From Methanomassiliicoccales archaeon (GTDB taxonomy: Archaea > Thermoplasmatota > Thermoplasmata > Methanomassiliicoccales > UBA472), in contig JAJRAK010000015.1 of the NCBI GenBank assembly GCA_028682895.1, positions 1 through 56,571 on the forward strand: a DNA stretch of 56,571 bases. Reading direction: 5' to 3'. Shown piece by piece: positions 8,633 to 16,167 of this stretch. Within the stretch, counting starts at the first letter, position 1, and each line of letters opens with the position of its first letter. The translations under genes were made by a program, and so were the position numbers. Below the pieces are notes generated by a model. That model was not told where the DNA came from and did not search any database. It saw only the letters and a program-made list of their open reading frames with translations.

Positions 8633-10097
8633 TGCAGACCCTCCTGTTGAACGTCCTCTCGAACTGCCCCTTCTTGTACTCTGCGCGTTCGATCTCCACG
8701 GACAGCGCCGCTTTTCCCTCCAGCGACAAGACCACGTCCTTCCTGCCGGCCCTCGCACGTACCGAGGGGACGCGAGAGCAATGCTCGATGTCAAGGGCGT
8801 CCGCCAGGGCCAATATGGCCGCAAGCTTCCTTACCACGGTCCGCTCCTTTTTGCCTAGGTCACGGAACACCTTGTCGTTCTCCCGGGGGGCCCGCGTTCC
8901 ATGATATCGGGCGATGCAGGCCACGAGCATCTTCTCTTCCGGTCCGATCGGCAGGTCGGCCTCCATGATGATGTCGAGAGCCCGGCGCTGGTGGCCGTCG
9001 CTGCCTTGGCAAAGGCCTACGTCATGCACCAGCGCGGCCATCTCCAGCGATCTGCGCTCATGGTCTCCAAGGCGGTGCAGTCCTTTCAATTGGTCGAACA
9101 ATGAAAGGGCCAGTGAGCGCACCTGCCTGGCATGGACAGGTTCACGATGATGGTCGCAGGCCCAATCCTCCAGACGGGCCATGACCATCCCGTCGGTGCT
9201 GGCGACATCCGTGCCGTTCCCGTTCAACTTGAGCAGGATGCCTGGGAAGAAACGGTCCTGCTGCATTCCGTACCATATCTCCATGAGCTTGCCATGCAGC
9301 ACCCGACGCCTGCCCTCTATCTGTCCCTCTAATATGTCAAGCGCACCTTTTGCAGATGGGACGTCATCCTTCAGCGCAGGGACCCGTTGCAGCCAAACAT
9401 CGCAATCATGCAGTTCTCCGACCGTATCCTGCAGCGTCTTCAGGGTGCGGACCTCGTTGCGCAATCCATCATCATAGACCTTCTGGAACGCCTCAAGGGC
9501 GTACCGCAGCCTCTTACCGGCGATGCGCAGGGCATGGTGCCCTTCGACGTCATCATATAGAGGCACCGAACCAGCATGAACATAGAGCTCGTCAATTGCG
9601 AGCGAGGCTTGGGTCAGAGCGTGGGAGCGCAGGACAGAGCGGTCCCCATCGCAGCAGGCGGCGCTGCCCAGATCATCCTTCAGTCCGATGAGGGGGCTGT
9701 TCGTCTGCAAACGGTCCATGAGCGACGATATGGCAGGCTGTAGTGCGTCCCTCCGTTCCTTGAGAAGGGCGATGACCAGCCCGAACCCTTCGTCGTCGGG
9801 CCGCCCCTCCCCTATCTCAGTGAGGAACGCCATCTGCACGTCGAGGTCCCGGGCCTCGCCCAGTTGCACGGTGACCTCCTTGGCCGCGTCCTTCCAGCAC
9901 TTGCCCTTCTTCCCCTTGAAACAGGTCTTGAATATGCGGAGCACGGAACGAAGTCGCCGAGATGCCACCCGCATGCGATGCACGTGCTCGATGTCCTTTC
10001 CAGCGCGAACGCCATCCACCTCGGCCATCAAGGCATCCAAGTGGTCCTTGGCCACCGATCGGGCATACTGGCACAGCACATCGTCGTCCACGCTCAC
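8613..10097 (-). CDS. CHAD-domain protein with C-terminal HD/Ppx-like domain
   Basis: The 494-residue protein opens with a CHAD domain (about 1-290). The conserved His38/His40 and the run of basic residues in HVHRMRVASRRLRSVLR are visible, and a second half repeats the pattern at ALRIAGKRLRYALEAF (189-204). CHAD domains bind polyphosphate. The C-terminal third (about 320-494) is an HD-like domain with His358-Asp359, resembling the helical tail of Ppx. The gene lies between ppk1 and ppx with overlaps on both sides (4 and 20 bases). It may tether the enzymes to polyphosphate or sense the polymer; catalytic activity is unproven. Confidence 0.88.
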   Translation of the reverse strand: MSVDDDVLCQYARSVAKDHLDALMAEVDGVRAGKDIEHVHRMRVASRRLRSVLRIFKTCFKGKKGKCWKDAAKEVTVQLGEARDLDVQMAFLTEIGEGRPDDEGFGLVIALLKERRDALQPAISSLMDRLQTNSPLIGLKDDLGSAACCDGDRSVLRSHALTQASLAIDELYVHAGSVPLYDDVEGHHALRIAGKRLRYALEAFQKVYDDGLRNEVRTLKTLQDTVGELHDCDVWLQRVPALKDDVPSAKGALDILEGQIEGRRRVLHGKLMEIWYGMQQDRFFPGILLKLNGNGTDVASTDGMVMARLEDWACDHHREPVHARQVRSLALSLFDQLKGLHRLGDHERRSLEMAALVHDVGLCQGSDGHQRRALDIIMEADLPIGPEEKMLVACIARYHGTRAPRENDKVFRDLGKKERTVVRKLAAILALADALDIEHCSRVPSVRARAGRKDVVLSLEGKAALSVEIERAEYKKGQFERTFNRRVCIEQRDR

Positions 10098-12238
10098 TCC
10101 TCCTTATGCCAGCACCCGCGGTTCTTGATGAGCCATTCCTGAGAGTTGACGACCGCTTCGCCCTTCTGCGTTCTCTTCTTGACGTACGTGCCGTCCGGCA
10201 TCAGCTCCCTGGACTTGACATTGTCCTTGAGATGGATGGGCAGTATCTCGTCCACCAGCACCCTGCGGTACGATTCGTCCAACACCGGGAACAGGACCTC
10301 GACGCGTTTGTGCAGGTTACGGGGCATGAGGTCCGAGCTTCCCAGGAAGACCTCCTCCTGCCCACCGTTCCGGAAATAAAGGATGCGGGCGTGCTCCAAG
10401 AATCGCCCTACTATGCTGGTGACCTTTATGTTCTCGCTCAGGCCTTTGACCCCTGGCCGCAGGGCACATAGACCCCTGACGTTAAGATCGATCTTCACAC
10501 CGGCGATGGAAGCGCGATAGAGGGCCTCGATGACCTCCCGGTCCAGAAGCCCATTCAGCTTGAAGGCGATGTACCCATCGCCGTGCTCCTTCTGCCTTTG
10601 TGCCTCTCGGTCGATACGGGAGATGACATCGTCCTTCAATGTCACCGGTGACACCATGAGCTTCCGATAGCGGTCCTTGTGCGAATATCCTGTTAGAAAG
10701 TTGAACAGGTCGGCCACGTCCGCACCGATGTCCGGGTCGCTGGTGATATATCCGATATCCCCGTAGATCCTGGCCGTCTGGGCGTTGTAGTTGCCGGAGC
10801 TCATGTGGCTGTAACGAACGATGTTATCGCCCTTCTTCTTGACCACGAGCAGCAGTTTGGCGTGCACCTTAAGGTCCAGGAGACCATATACCACGTGCAC
10901 ACCGGCCTGCTCCAGCGCCCGGGCCCAGACTATGTTGTTCTCCTCATCGAAGCGTGCCTTCAGCTCGACGACGGCTGCCACTGCTTTACCGTTCTCCCTC
11001 GCCTCCATCAGGGCGTCGATTATCGGTGACTTCTTATCGATGCGGTACAAGGTGATCTTGATGGCAAGCACCTGTGGGTCGTGAGCTGCCTGCTTCAGGA
11101 ACGTGACCAACGGAACGAAGCTATCGTACGGGTGGTAGAACAAGCGATCTCGTCTCTCCACGGCCATCATGAGGTCCTTCTCCGGCGCCAGGTCCGGGTG
11201 CACGCAGGGCAGGAACGGCGGGTCCTTCAAGTCCGGTCGACTGATGGACACGAGGTCCCAGAAGGTGGTGAGCGCCAGCGGGGCATGGGAACGGAAGACG
11301 ACCAATGGATGCAACCCCAATTTATTGGCGAAGAGATCCACCATCTTTTCTGGCATGTCATTGTCCACCTCCAGGCGCGTGGGGGAGCCGATCCTCCTGG
11401 TCTCCACGCTCTCCTCGATGGCGGTCAGCAGGTCCTCGGCCTCGTCCATGGTTATCTCGATGTCCGCGTCCCTGGTGATGCGGAAGTAATAGACGTCCTT
11501 CACCGTCATGCCGGGGAAGAGCAGGTCCAGGTTATCGGCCACCAGGTCCTCCAGCAGGATGAACTCCTTTTTCCGGCCGGTCCCGGTCCCGGGAAGTGGG
11601 ACGAAGCGGGGGAAAAGGTCCAGGGGGACCTTCACCCGGGCGTAGCGGTCCCCTCTCTGCGGATGCCGTACGACGACGGCCAGGTTGATGCTCAGGTTGG
11701 ATATGAAAGGGAATGGCTGGTTGAAGTCCAAGGCCAGCGGCGTCAAGGCCGGGAACACCATGCGCTCGAAATAATCCCTAAGTTCCTTTCGCTTCTCGCT
11801 GTCCAGCTCTTCGATCTTATGAACGACGATGCCTTCGGCCTTCAATCTAGGCAAGAGGTCATCATACCAGCATCTTCCGTGCGCTTCCAGCAGCGGTAAA
11901 AGCTCCTCGTTCATCGCCTCAAGCTGTTCCAGCGGGGTCAGTCCGTCCGGAGGCGCTTCCAACGCCCCCTTCCTGAGCTGTCTTTTCAGGCCGGAAACGC
12001 GCACCATGAAGAACTCGTCCAGATTGCTGCCGCAGATGGCCATGAACTTGACCCGCTCCAGCAGAGGATGCCCCTTGTCCATGGCCTCCTCGAGGATGCG
12101 GCGGTGGAACTTTATCCAGCTAATCTCGCGGTTGAAGAACGAGGTCGGCGGCTCAAGGTGGGGGGCATCATCTATGACGTCCTTGCTCTTGCGCTCCTTT
12201 CGGCGTTCCTTGCTCTTCCCGGACGGCATATTATCCAT
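10094..12238 (-). CDS. ppk1: Polyphosphate kinase 1
   Basis: The 714-residue protein is full length for Ppk1. The N-terminal signature SFFNREISWIKFHRR is present, and the phosphorylated histidine lies in RYSHMSSGNYN as His478. A second conserved histidine follows in the HKRVEV stretch. It polymerises the gamma-phosphate of ATP into polyphosphate, reversibly, usually at the membrane. About 20 charged, lysine-rich residues precede the recognisable domain. It heads the operon with CHAD-HD and ppx, so synthesis, binding and breakdown of polyphosphate are encoded together. Its promoter region is shared divergently with the ubiquitin-like operon. Confidence 0.95.
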   Translation of the reverse strand: MDNMPSGKSKERRKERKSKDVIDDAPHLEPPTSFFNREISWIKFHRRILEEAMDKGHPLLERVKFMAICGSNLDEFFMVRVSGLKRQLRKGALEAPPDGLTPLEQLEAMNEELLPLLEAHGRCWYDDLLPRLKAEGIVVHKIEELDSEKRKELRDYFERMVFPALTPLALDFNQPFPFISNLSINLAVVVRHPQRGDRYARVKVPLDLFPRFVPLPGTGTGRKKEFILLEDLVADNLDLLFPGMTVKDVYYFRITRDADIEITMDEAEDLLTAIEESVETRRIGSPTRLEVDNDMPEKMVDLFANKLGLHPLVVFRSHAPLALTTFWDLVSISRPDLKDPPFLPCVHPDLAPEKDLMMAVERRDRLFYHPYDSFVPLVTFLKQAAHDPQVLAIKITLYRIDKKSPIIDALMEARENGKAVAAVVELKARFDEENNIVWARALEQAGVHVVYGLLDLKVHAKLLLVVKKKGDNIVRYSHMSSGNYNAQTARIYGDIGYITSDPDIGADVADLFNFLTGYSHKDRYRKLMVSPVTLKDDVISRIDREAQRQKEHGDGYIAFKLNGLLDREVIEALYRASIAGVKIDLNVRGLCALRPGVKGLSENIKVTSIVGRFLEHARILYFRNGGQEEVFLGSSDLMPRNLHKRVEVLFPVLDESYRRVLVDEILPIHLKDNVKSRELMPDGTYVKKRTQKGEAVVNSQEWLIKNRGCWHKEE

Positions 12239-12383
12239 ATTACATTTGAACTACATTATATATGAGAATTGTCCAGACAATACGCTTGATCATCAAAGTA
12301 TGTACAGGTACTGTTCAGTTATTATATTCTGGACGATAATTCAGATTTTCATGGGGGACCTTATTCGTGCAGGAGAGGTCGAC
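12239..12383. promoter_or_regulatory. Divergent promoter region with inverted repeats (ppk1 / ubiquitin-like operon)
   Basis: This 145-base region separates ppk1 (minus) from the E1 gene (plus). For the plus direction a TATA-like TTATTATATTCT lies at 12319-12330, and AGGAGAGG (12371-12378) is a strong ribosome-binding site for ATG 12384. For the minus direction a TATATAATG-like element lies near 12254-12262. ATTGTC-CA-GACAAT (12268-12281) and TTGAT-C-ATCAA (12286-12296) are perfect inverted repeats and could be operators. The operator role is inferred. Confidence 0.55.
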
Positions 12384-13151
12384 ATGGACCGCCTGGACAG
12401 GACCAGGCGCATCGGCTGGGTCGATCTGGACAGGATACAGGAGGCCAGGGTGCTCATCGTGGGAGCCGGTGCTCTGGGGAACGAGGCCGTGAAGGACCTG
12501 GTCCTCTTCGGCTTCCGTCATCTGGACGTTTTAGACATGGACAATGTGGTCCGTTCCAACCTTAACCGTTGCGTACTGTTCCGAGAGAACGACCAGTCCT
12601 CTGGAAGAGGGAAGTCCGAGATCGTCGCGGAAAGGGCCCGGGAGATGTCCCCCGAAGCGGAGGTCGTTCCGCTGAACGGAATGGTGCAGTCGTTCGGTCC
12701 TGAAGAGCTAGGCCGTTACGACATCGTCCTAGGTTGCCTGGACAACGTGGCGGCCCGCCTCCATACCAATGCTAATACCTATCACGCCGGCGTGCCTTAC
12801 ATCGATGGCGGCACAGATGGTTTCCGAGGCAAGGTACAGGTCGTCGTCCCTCCTCTCACGCCCTGTCTCCAGTGCGCCATGAACCGCAGTCATTTCAAAG
12901 TGATGGAACGCCGTTTCAGTTGCACCGGTGAGGATACGGTGTTCTATCAACCTAAGATGGCAGCAGAGATCACGACCACCAGCATAATAGCGGCCATTCA
13001 GGTGAGGGAGGCAGTGAAGCTCCTGTCCGGAAAGGACACGATCGAACACGTGACCTATTATGATGGTATGCTCGGGACATCGGAGACGTTCCAGCTGGAG
13101 CAGGACCCCGGATGCCCTAATCACACGGGCGTAGTATTATCAGAACATTGA
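12384..13151 (+). CDS. Ubiquitin-activating E1-like enzyme (UBA3-like, ThiF/MoeB superfamily)
   Basis: The 255-residue protein is a single adenylation domain. GAGALGNE (27-34) binds ATP, and DMDNVVRSNLNRCVLF (51-66) closely resembles the UBA3 segment DMDTIDVSNLNRQFLF. IDGGTDGFRGK (140-150) likewise matches UBA3. Cys161/Cys164 and Cys244/His247 are probable zinc ligands. Cys180 in RRFSCTGED aligns with the catalytic cysteine that precedes Thr in UBA3. It should adenylate the modifier encoded next and hold it as a thioester. There is no separate Ufd domain, so E2 recruitment must differ from eukaryotic E1. The start is set by AGGAGAGG; an upstream ATG at 12351 lacks a site. First gene of the E1-Ubl-E2-JAMM operon. 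Confidence 0.92.
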   Translation: MDRLDRTRRIGWVDLDRIQEARVLIVGAGALGNEAVKDLVLFGFRHLDVLDMDNVVRSNLNRCVLFRENDQSSGRGKSEIVAERAREMSPEAEVVPLNGMVQSFGPEELGRYDIVLGCLDNVAARLHTNANTYHAGVPYIDGGTDGFRGKVQVVVPPLTPCLQCAMNRSHFKVMERRFSCTGEDTVFYQPKMAAEITTTSIIAAIQVREAVKLLSGKDTIEHVTYYDGMLGTSETFQLEQDPGCPNHTGVVLSEH

Positions 13152-13203
13152 TTCCAATGGAAAGGATTATACAGCGACCTCCTCGATTGAACCCTGCATT
13201 ATC

Positions 13204-13449
13204 ATGGTCGTCAGAGTAAGGATTAGGAATGCTGAGACCGGATCCACGGTCGACATGGAGCTAGAATTGGAGAACACCGTGGAAGAGATCATCGAAGGGG
13301 TCGCAGCTTATTGGGAGAAGGATCCCGGGGCCTACGTCATACGCAAGGGGCGCCGGCTATTGCGCGGTCAACAAAAGGTCCAGGAACTGGACATATCATC
13401 CAATGAGGAGCTGGAACTGATCCCTGATCCCGAGGGCGGGAACAGATGA
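13204..13449 (+). CDS. Ubiquitin-like modifier with diglycine and two-residue tail
   Basis: The 81-residue protein shows a beta-grasp pattern: a beta-hairpin (VVRVRIRNAETGSTVDMELE), a central helix (NTVEEIIEGVAAYWEK), then strands ending EELELIPDPEGGNR. Gly78-Gly79 are followed by Asn80-Arg81, so the C-terminus must be trimmed before activation, as in precursor ubiquitins. It lies 52 bases after the E1 gene and overlaps the E2 gene by four bases. No strong ribosome-binding site precedes the ATG. Overall identity to ubiquitin looks low, and the family call rests on fold pattern, tail and context. A sulfur-carrier role is possible but poorly fits an E2 neighbour. Confidence 0.85.
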   Translation: MVVRVRIRNAETGSTVDMELELENTVEEIIEGVAAYWEKDPGAYVIRKGRRLLRGQQKVQELDISSNEELELIPDPEGGNR

Positions 13450-13952
13450 CCTTGCCCTTAGAGATACTATACATCCGTCTGCGAAATGAACTGGAGGCGT
13501 GCCGTCCCCATCTTCCTGCAGACTTCGATATGGGCGAGGAGCATCTCACTAACTTTCCATTAAAGGTCGACGTGACCCTGGAGAGGACACCAGGGCCGCT
13601 CATGGAGAACGGTAAGCTCGCCTACCGATATCAACACAAGATACAGCTCATCATCGGCAGGGAGTACCCATTCGAAAAACCGCTGGTGATATGGCAGACG
13701 CCGATCTTCCATCCTAACATAATGATGCCTGAGGACGGCGGTCATGTATGCATCAAACTGCTTTCGGACTGGTCGTTCAACTCCACACTTTCCACTTTCA
13801 TCAAAGGTCTGGAATCGTTGCTGATATCTCCGAACGGAGGGAGCCCGTTCGGCACAGATTCTTGCACTGCTGCCGCCCAATATTTCAACACAGGATCGAA
13901 AAGGACCCTGCCGATCATCGTTCCATCAGCTCCCAAGGTGGTGCGGCCATGA
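13446..13952 (+). CDS. Ubiquitin-conjugating E2-like enzyme
   Basis: The 168-residue protein is a UBC-fold enzyme of usual E2 length. REYPFEKPLVIWQTPIFHPN carries the hydrophobic beta-strands and the HPN motif at 89-91. GGHVCIKLLSDWS follows with catalytic Cys102 and Trp109. ESLLISPN then matches the helix of canonical E2s. It should receive the modifier from the E1 cysteine and pass it to a lysine. The start ATG overlaps the modifier's stop (ATGA) and the 3' end overlaps the JAMM gene the same way, which implies translational coupling. The last 30 residues after the UBC core have no recognised domain. All catalytic landmarks are present, so it is not a pseudo-E2. Confidence 0.93.
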   Translation: MTLPLEILYIRLRNELEACRPHLPADFDMGEEHLTNFPLKVDVTLERTPGPLMENGKLAYRYQHKIQLIIGREYPFEKPLVIWQTPIFHPNIMMPEDGGHVCIKLLSDWSFNSTLSTFIKGLESLLISPNGGSPFGTDSCTAAAQYFNTGSKRTLPIIVPSAPKVVRP

Positions 13953-14578
13953 ACCGCCGTCCGATAATCCTTGGAGGTAAGGACCTTGAACCGGAAGAGG
14001 TTCCCCCGCCCGTCACGGAACGGACGCTGCCGCACAAATGGCTCCCGAAGGAGGCGCTGCCTCTGTACTCCGATAAGGGGGAGGCGGACATGTACCTGTT
14101 CAAAACGGCGGAGGAGAAGGTGCGCAACCATGCTCTCAGCAAGGTCGATGAAGGCCTGGAGGTGATGGGATTCCTGCTCGGCGAGGTGTTCACCGACCAT
14201 GGTCACGAGTACACGGTCGTCCGGGACGTGGCCACTACCGACCTCGAGGCCACTTCGGTCAGCGTAAAGTTCGATCCCGAGGGGTTCGAGGCGCTCTTCG
14301 CCACCTTGGAATGCGCCCGTTTCCGTTACGTGTTGGTGGGATGGTACCATTCGCATCCAGGTCATGGATGTTTCCTTTCATCCACTGACATCGCCACACA
14401 GAAGGGGATGTTCGATCGACCCTATCATACCGCTCTGGTCGTTGATCCGGTAAGAAAGCACATCGACGCTTTCTGTCTGAGCAAGGGCGAGGTAAAAAGA
14501 CGTAAGTTCTTAGTCTACTGGGACGAGTTCCAGAACCCCTACCACGGAGAGAGCGTGCGGGTAAGAAAGCTTTTATGA
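13949..14578 (+). CDS. Rpn11-like JAMM deubiquitinase
   Basis: The 209-residue protein has about 50 N-terminal residues rich in proline and charge, followed by an MPN+ domain. Glu71 lies in LEVMGFLLG, and VGWYHSHPGHGCFLSSTD supplies His134, His136, Ser144 and Asp147. EVMG and VGWYHSHPGxGCxLS are diagnostic of the Rpn11/CSN5 group rather than of bacterial RadC-like JAMMs. It should cleave after the Gly-Gly of the modifier, both trimming its Asn-Arg tail and removing it from targets. I chose the ATG at 13949 overlapping the E2 stop. The operon ends here; the next gene is convergent, three bases on. Confidence 0.93.
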   Translation: MNRRPIILGGKDLEPEEVPPPVTERTLPHKWLPKEALPLYSDKGEADMYLFKTAEEKVRNHALSKVDEGLEVMGFLLGEVFTDHGHEYTVVRDVATTDLEATSVSVKFDPEGFEALFATLECARFRYVLVGWYHSHPGHGCFLSSTDIATQKGMFDRPYHTALVVDPVRKHIDAFCLSKGEVKRRKFLVYWDEFQNPYHGESVRVRKLL

Positions 14579-14581
14579 TGA

Positions 14582-15121
14582 CTATACCCAGATGGCGTGC
14601 CTTCGTCTCAGGGAGGTCTCGTCCTGTCCCAAACGGGCCATGAGCAGCGGGACCATCGAATCCACTATGACCATGCTAGACAGCTCGAATATCGTGCCCA
14701 AAGGGGCCATGCGCTTCTTCATGTCATCCCGGGGCTGGACCAGCTCTAGGACCGTATTGCTGGCGATGCCCAGCTTTGAGTTGTTGCTGCCGGTGATGGA
14801 TACGACCACCGCGCCTATCCGACGCACGATGTTGGCGGTCTGTACCGCCGACATGGTGTCACCGGTGTTAGATATGATGAAAACAAGGTCGCCCTTCTGG
14901 ACGATCGGCGTGGTCGTGTCACCGACGAAATGCACGTTAAGCCCCATCTGCACCAGGCGCACAGCGAAGGCCTTTCCTACCAGACCGGACCGTCCGACTC
15001 CGTAGATGAAGATTTTGGGCGCAGTAGCCAAGGTCTCGACGATATGATTTACCGTCTCCTCGTCGACCCGCTCGATGGTCCGCTTGACCTCATCCAGGAT
15101 GTAGGCCGTGGTGTCCTTCAA
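14582..15121 (-). CDS. hxlB: 6-phospho-3-hexuloisomerase (SIS domain)
   Basis: The 179-residue protein is a single SIS domain. FIYGVGRSGLVGKAFAVRL and VGDTTTPIVQKGDLVF match 6-phospho-3-hexuloisomerase closely. It interconverts 6-phospho-3-hexulose and fructose-6-phosphate in the ribulose monophosphate pathway, which many archaea run backwards to make pentoses. The start is a TTG at 15121 that overlaps the upstream stop as TTGA. The partner hexulose-phosphate synthase is not in this window; the overlapping upstream gene is a different kind of TIM barrel. Confidence 0.9.
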   Translation of the reverse strand: MKDTTAYILDEVKRTIERVDEETVNHIVETLATAPKIFIYGVGRSGLVGKAFAVRLVQMGLNVHFVGDTTTPIVQKGDLVFIISNTGDTMSAVQTANIVRRIGAVVVSITGSNNSKLGIASNTVLELVQPRDDMKKRMAPLGTIFELSSMVIVDSMVPLLMARLGQDETSLRRRHAIWV

Positions 15122-16167
15122 TCGTCATCCTCGTCCTTGGAGCTCTTCCCCTTCTTGACCTTGGTATCCTTGGTGATGCGCTTGGTCAGCACACGCTCGT
15201 AGATGACCTTCATATACATGGCGTCATGCTCGAGCAGAGGTGAACTGGAGATGATGACCGAGTTCGGGTTGGCATCGGCCAGATATTCGGCCATGGGCTC
15301 GAAGCGCAGATCCCCCTTCTTGATCGGGGTCACACGCTTCTCGTTCCCTCCCTCATGCTCAACGCCCGAGAAATGAGTATAGTGCAGGTCTCCCACGTAG
15401 CTTTTGACCTTGTCAAAGACCTCGGCGAAGTCCTCGGGCTCGCGCAACATGCCGCCGGTGCGCGCGTGCAGATGGGCGAAATTGACGACTGGCACGACGT
15501 TACTGAACTTATCACAAAGTTCCAGTATCTCTTCCAGACCTCCGAACACCTCCTTGCGTCCCGAGGTCTCAAGCCCCAACTTCGGCTCGATCTTGTTCTT
15601 GTCCCACCAGTTGACTATCTCTTCGAGATTGTCGGTGATGGCCTGGGTGGCCTCCCTGCGGCTGACGTTGCCATAAAGACCGAGATGGGTGACGACGGTC
15701 TCTCCTCCCATCTCCTGGGTCAGAAGTCCGGCCCACCGGATCGAGTCCATGCTCTTCCTGGTCAGGTCGGTATCGCTAGCTAGGTCGATATAATAGGGCG
15801 TGTGCATGGAAAGCTGGACATCAAGCTCGCTCCCCATCAGCCCGAGCTCGGCCAGTTCGTTATAGTTCTGCACCAGGCCGGAAGAGAGGCAAACGAGAAC
15901 ATCGTCCTCCTTGATCTTCTCGTCAAGGTTGGTTATCTGGACAGGCTTCTTTCCCTTCTTCCTATGGATTTCGACGACCAGTTCGTTCTCTAGGTCCCTG
16001 GGGGTGATGCCTACCTCCTCATCGTCCGGAGGTCGTTCGGATACGTTCACCCGCACCATCTGAACTTCCATGGCGTTGAGACCGAGCCCATGCACGTCCT
16101 CGATACCATCCTTCAATGTGCGACCCTTACAAGAAAGCGGAATACCAGCTGGACCAAAGCGAATCAT
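15118..16167 (-). CDS. Xylose-isomerase/endonuclease-IV-like TIM-barrel protein
   Basis: The 349-residue protein resembles AP-endonuclease-2 family TIM barrels. Metal-ligand-like motifs are spread along it: SMHTPYYIDLAS, VVTHLGLYGN, LGLETSGR, NFAHLHARTGG and HYTHFSGVEH. The family includes endonuclease IV and sugar-phosphate isomerases or epimerases. An acidic, lysine-rich tail (last 20 residues) closes the protein. It overlaps hxlB by four bases, which leans toward sugar-phosphate metabolism, but archaeal endonuclease IV proteins look much the same. A TATATA element near 16207-16212 probably drives this two-gene unit. Confidence 0.75.
   Translation of the reverse strand: MIRFGPAGIPLSCKGRTLKDGIEDVHGLGLNAMEVQMVRVNVSERPPDDEEVGITPRDLENELVVEIHRKKGKKPVQITNLDEKIKEDDVLVCLSSGLVQNYNELAELGLMGSELDVQLSMHTPYYIDLASDTDLTRKSMDSIRWAGLLTQEMGGETVVTHLGLYGNVSRREATQAITDNLEEIVNWWDKNKIEPKLGLETSGRKEVFGGLEEILELCDKFSNVVPVVNFAHLHARTGGMLREPEDFAEVFDKVKSYVGDLHYTHFSGVEHEGGNEKRVTPIKKGDLRFEPMAEYLADANPNSVIISSSPLLEHDAMYMKVIYERVLTKRITKDTKVKKGKSSKDEDDD

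Noticed and set aside
11829-12383. Longer E1 beginning inside ppk1
   Set aside because: The extension is antisense ppk1 sequence and crosses the promoter; a strong ribosome-binding site precedes ATG 12384.
13748-13948. Longer JAMM protein starting inside the E2 gene
   Set aside because: That extension is the E2 coding sequence read in another frame; the ATGA overlap at 13949 gives a natural start.
12384-14578. A RING or other E3 ligase in or beside the ubiquitin-like operon
   Set aside because: No neighbouring protein shows a RING-type cysteine/histidine pattern. The small zinc-ribbon protein at 27318 is a membrane protein with one zinc site and is far away.
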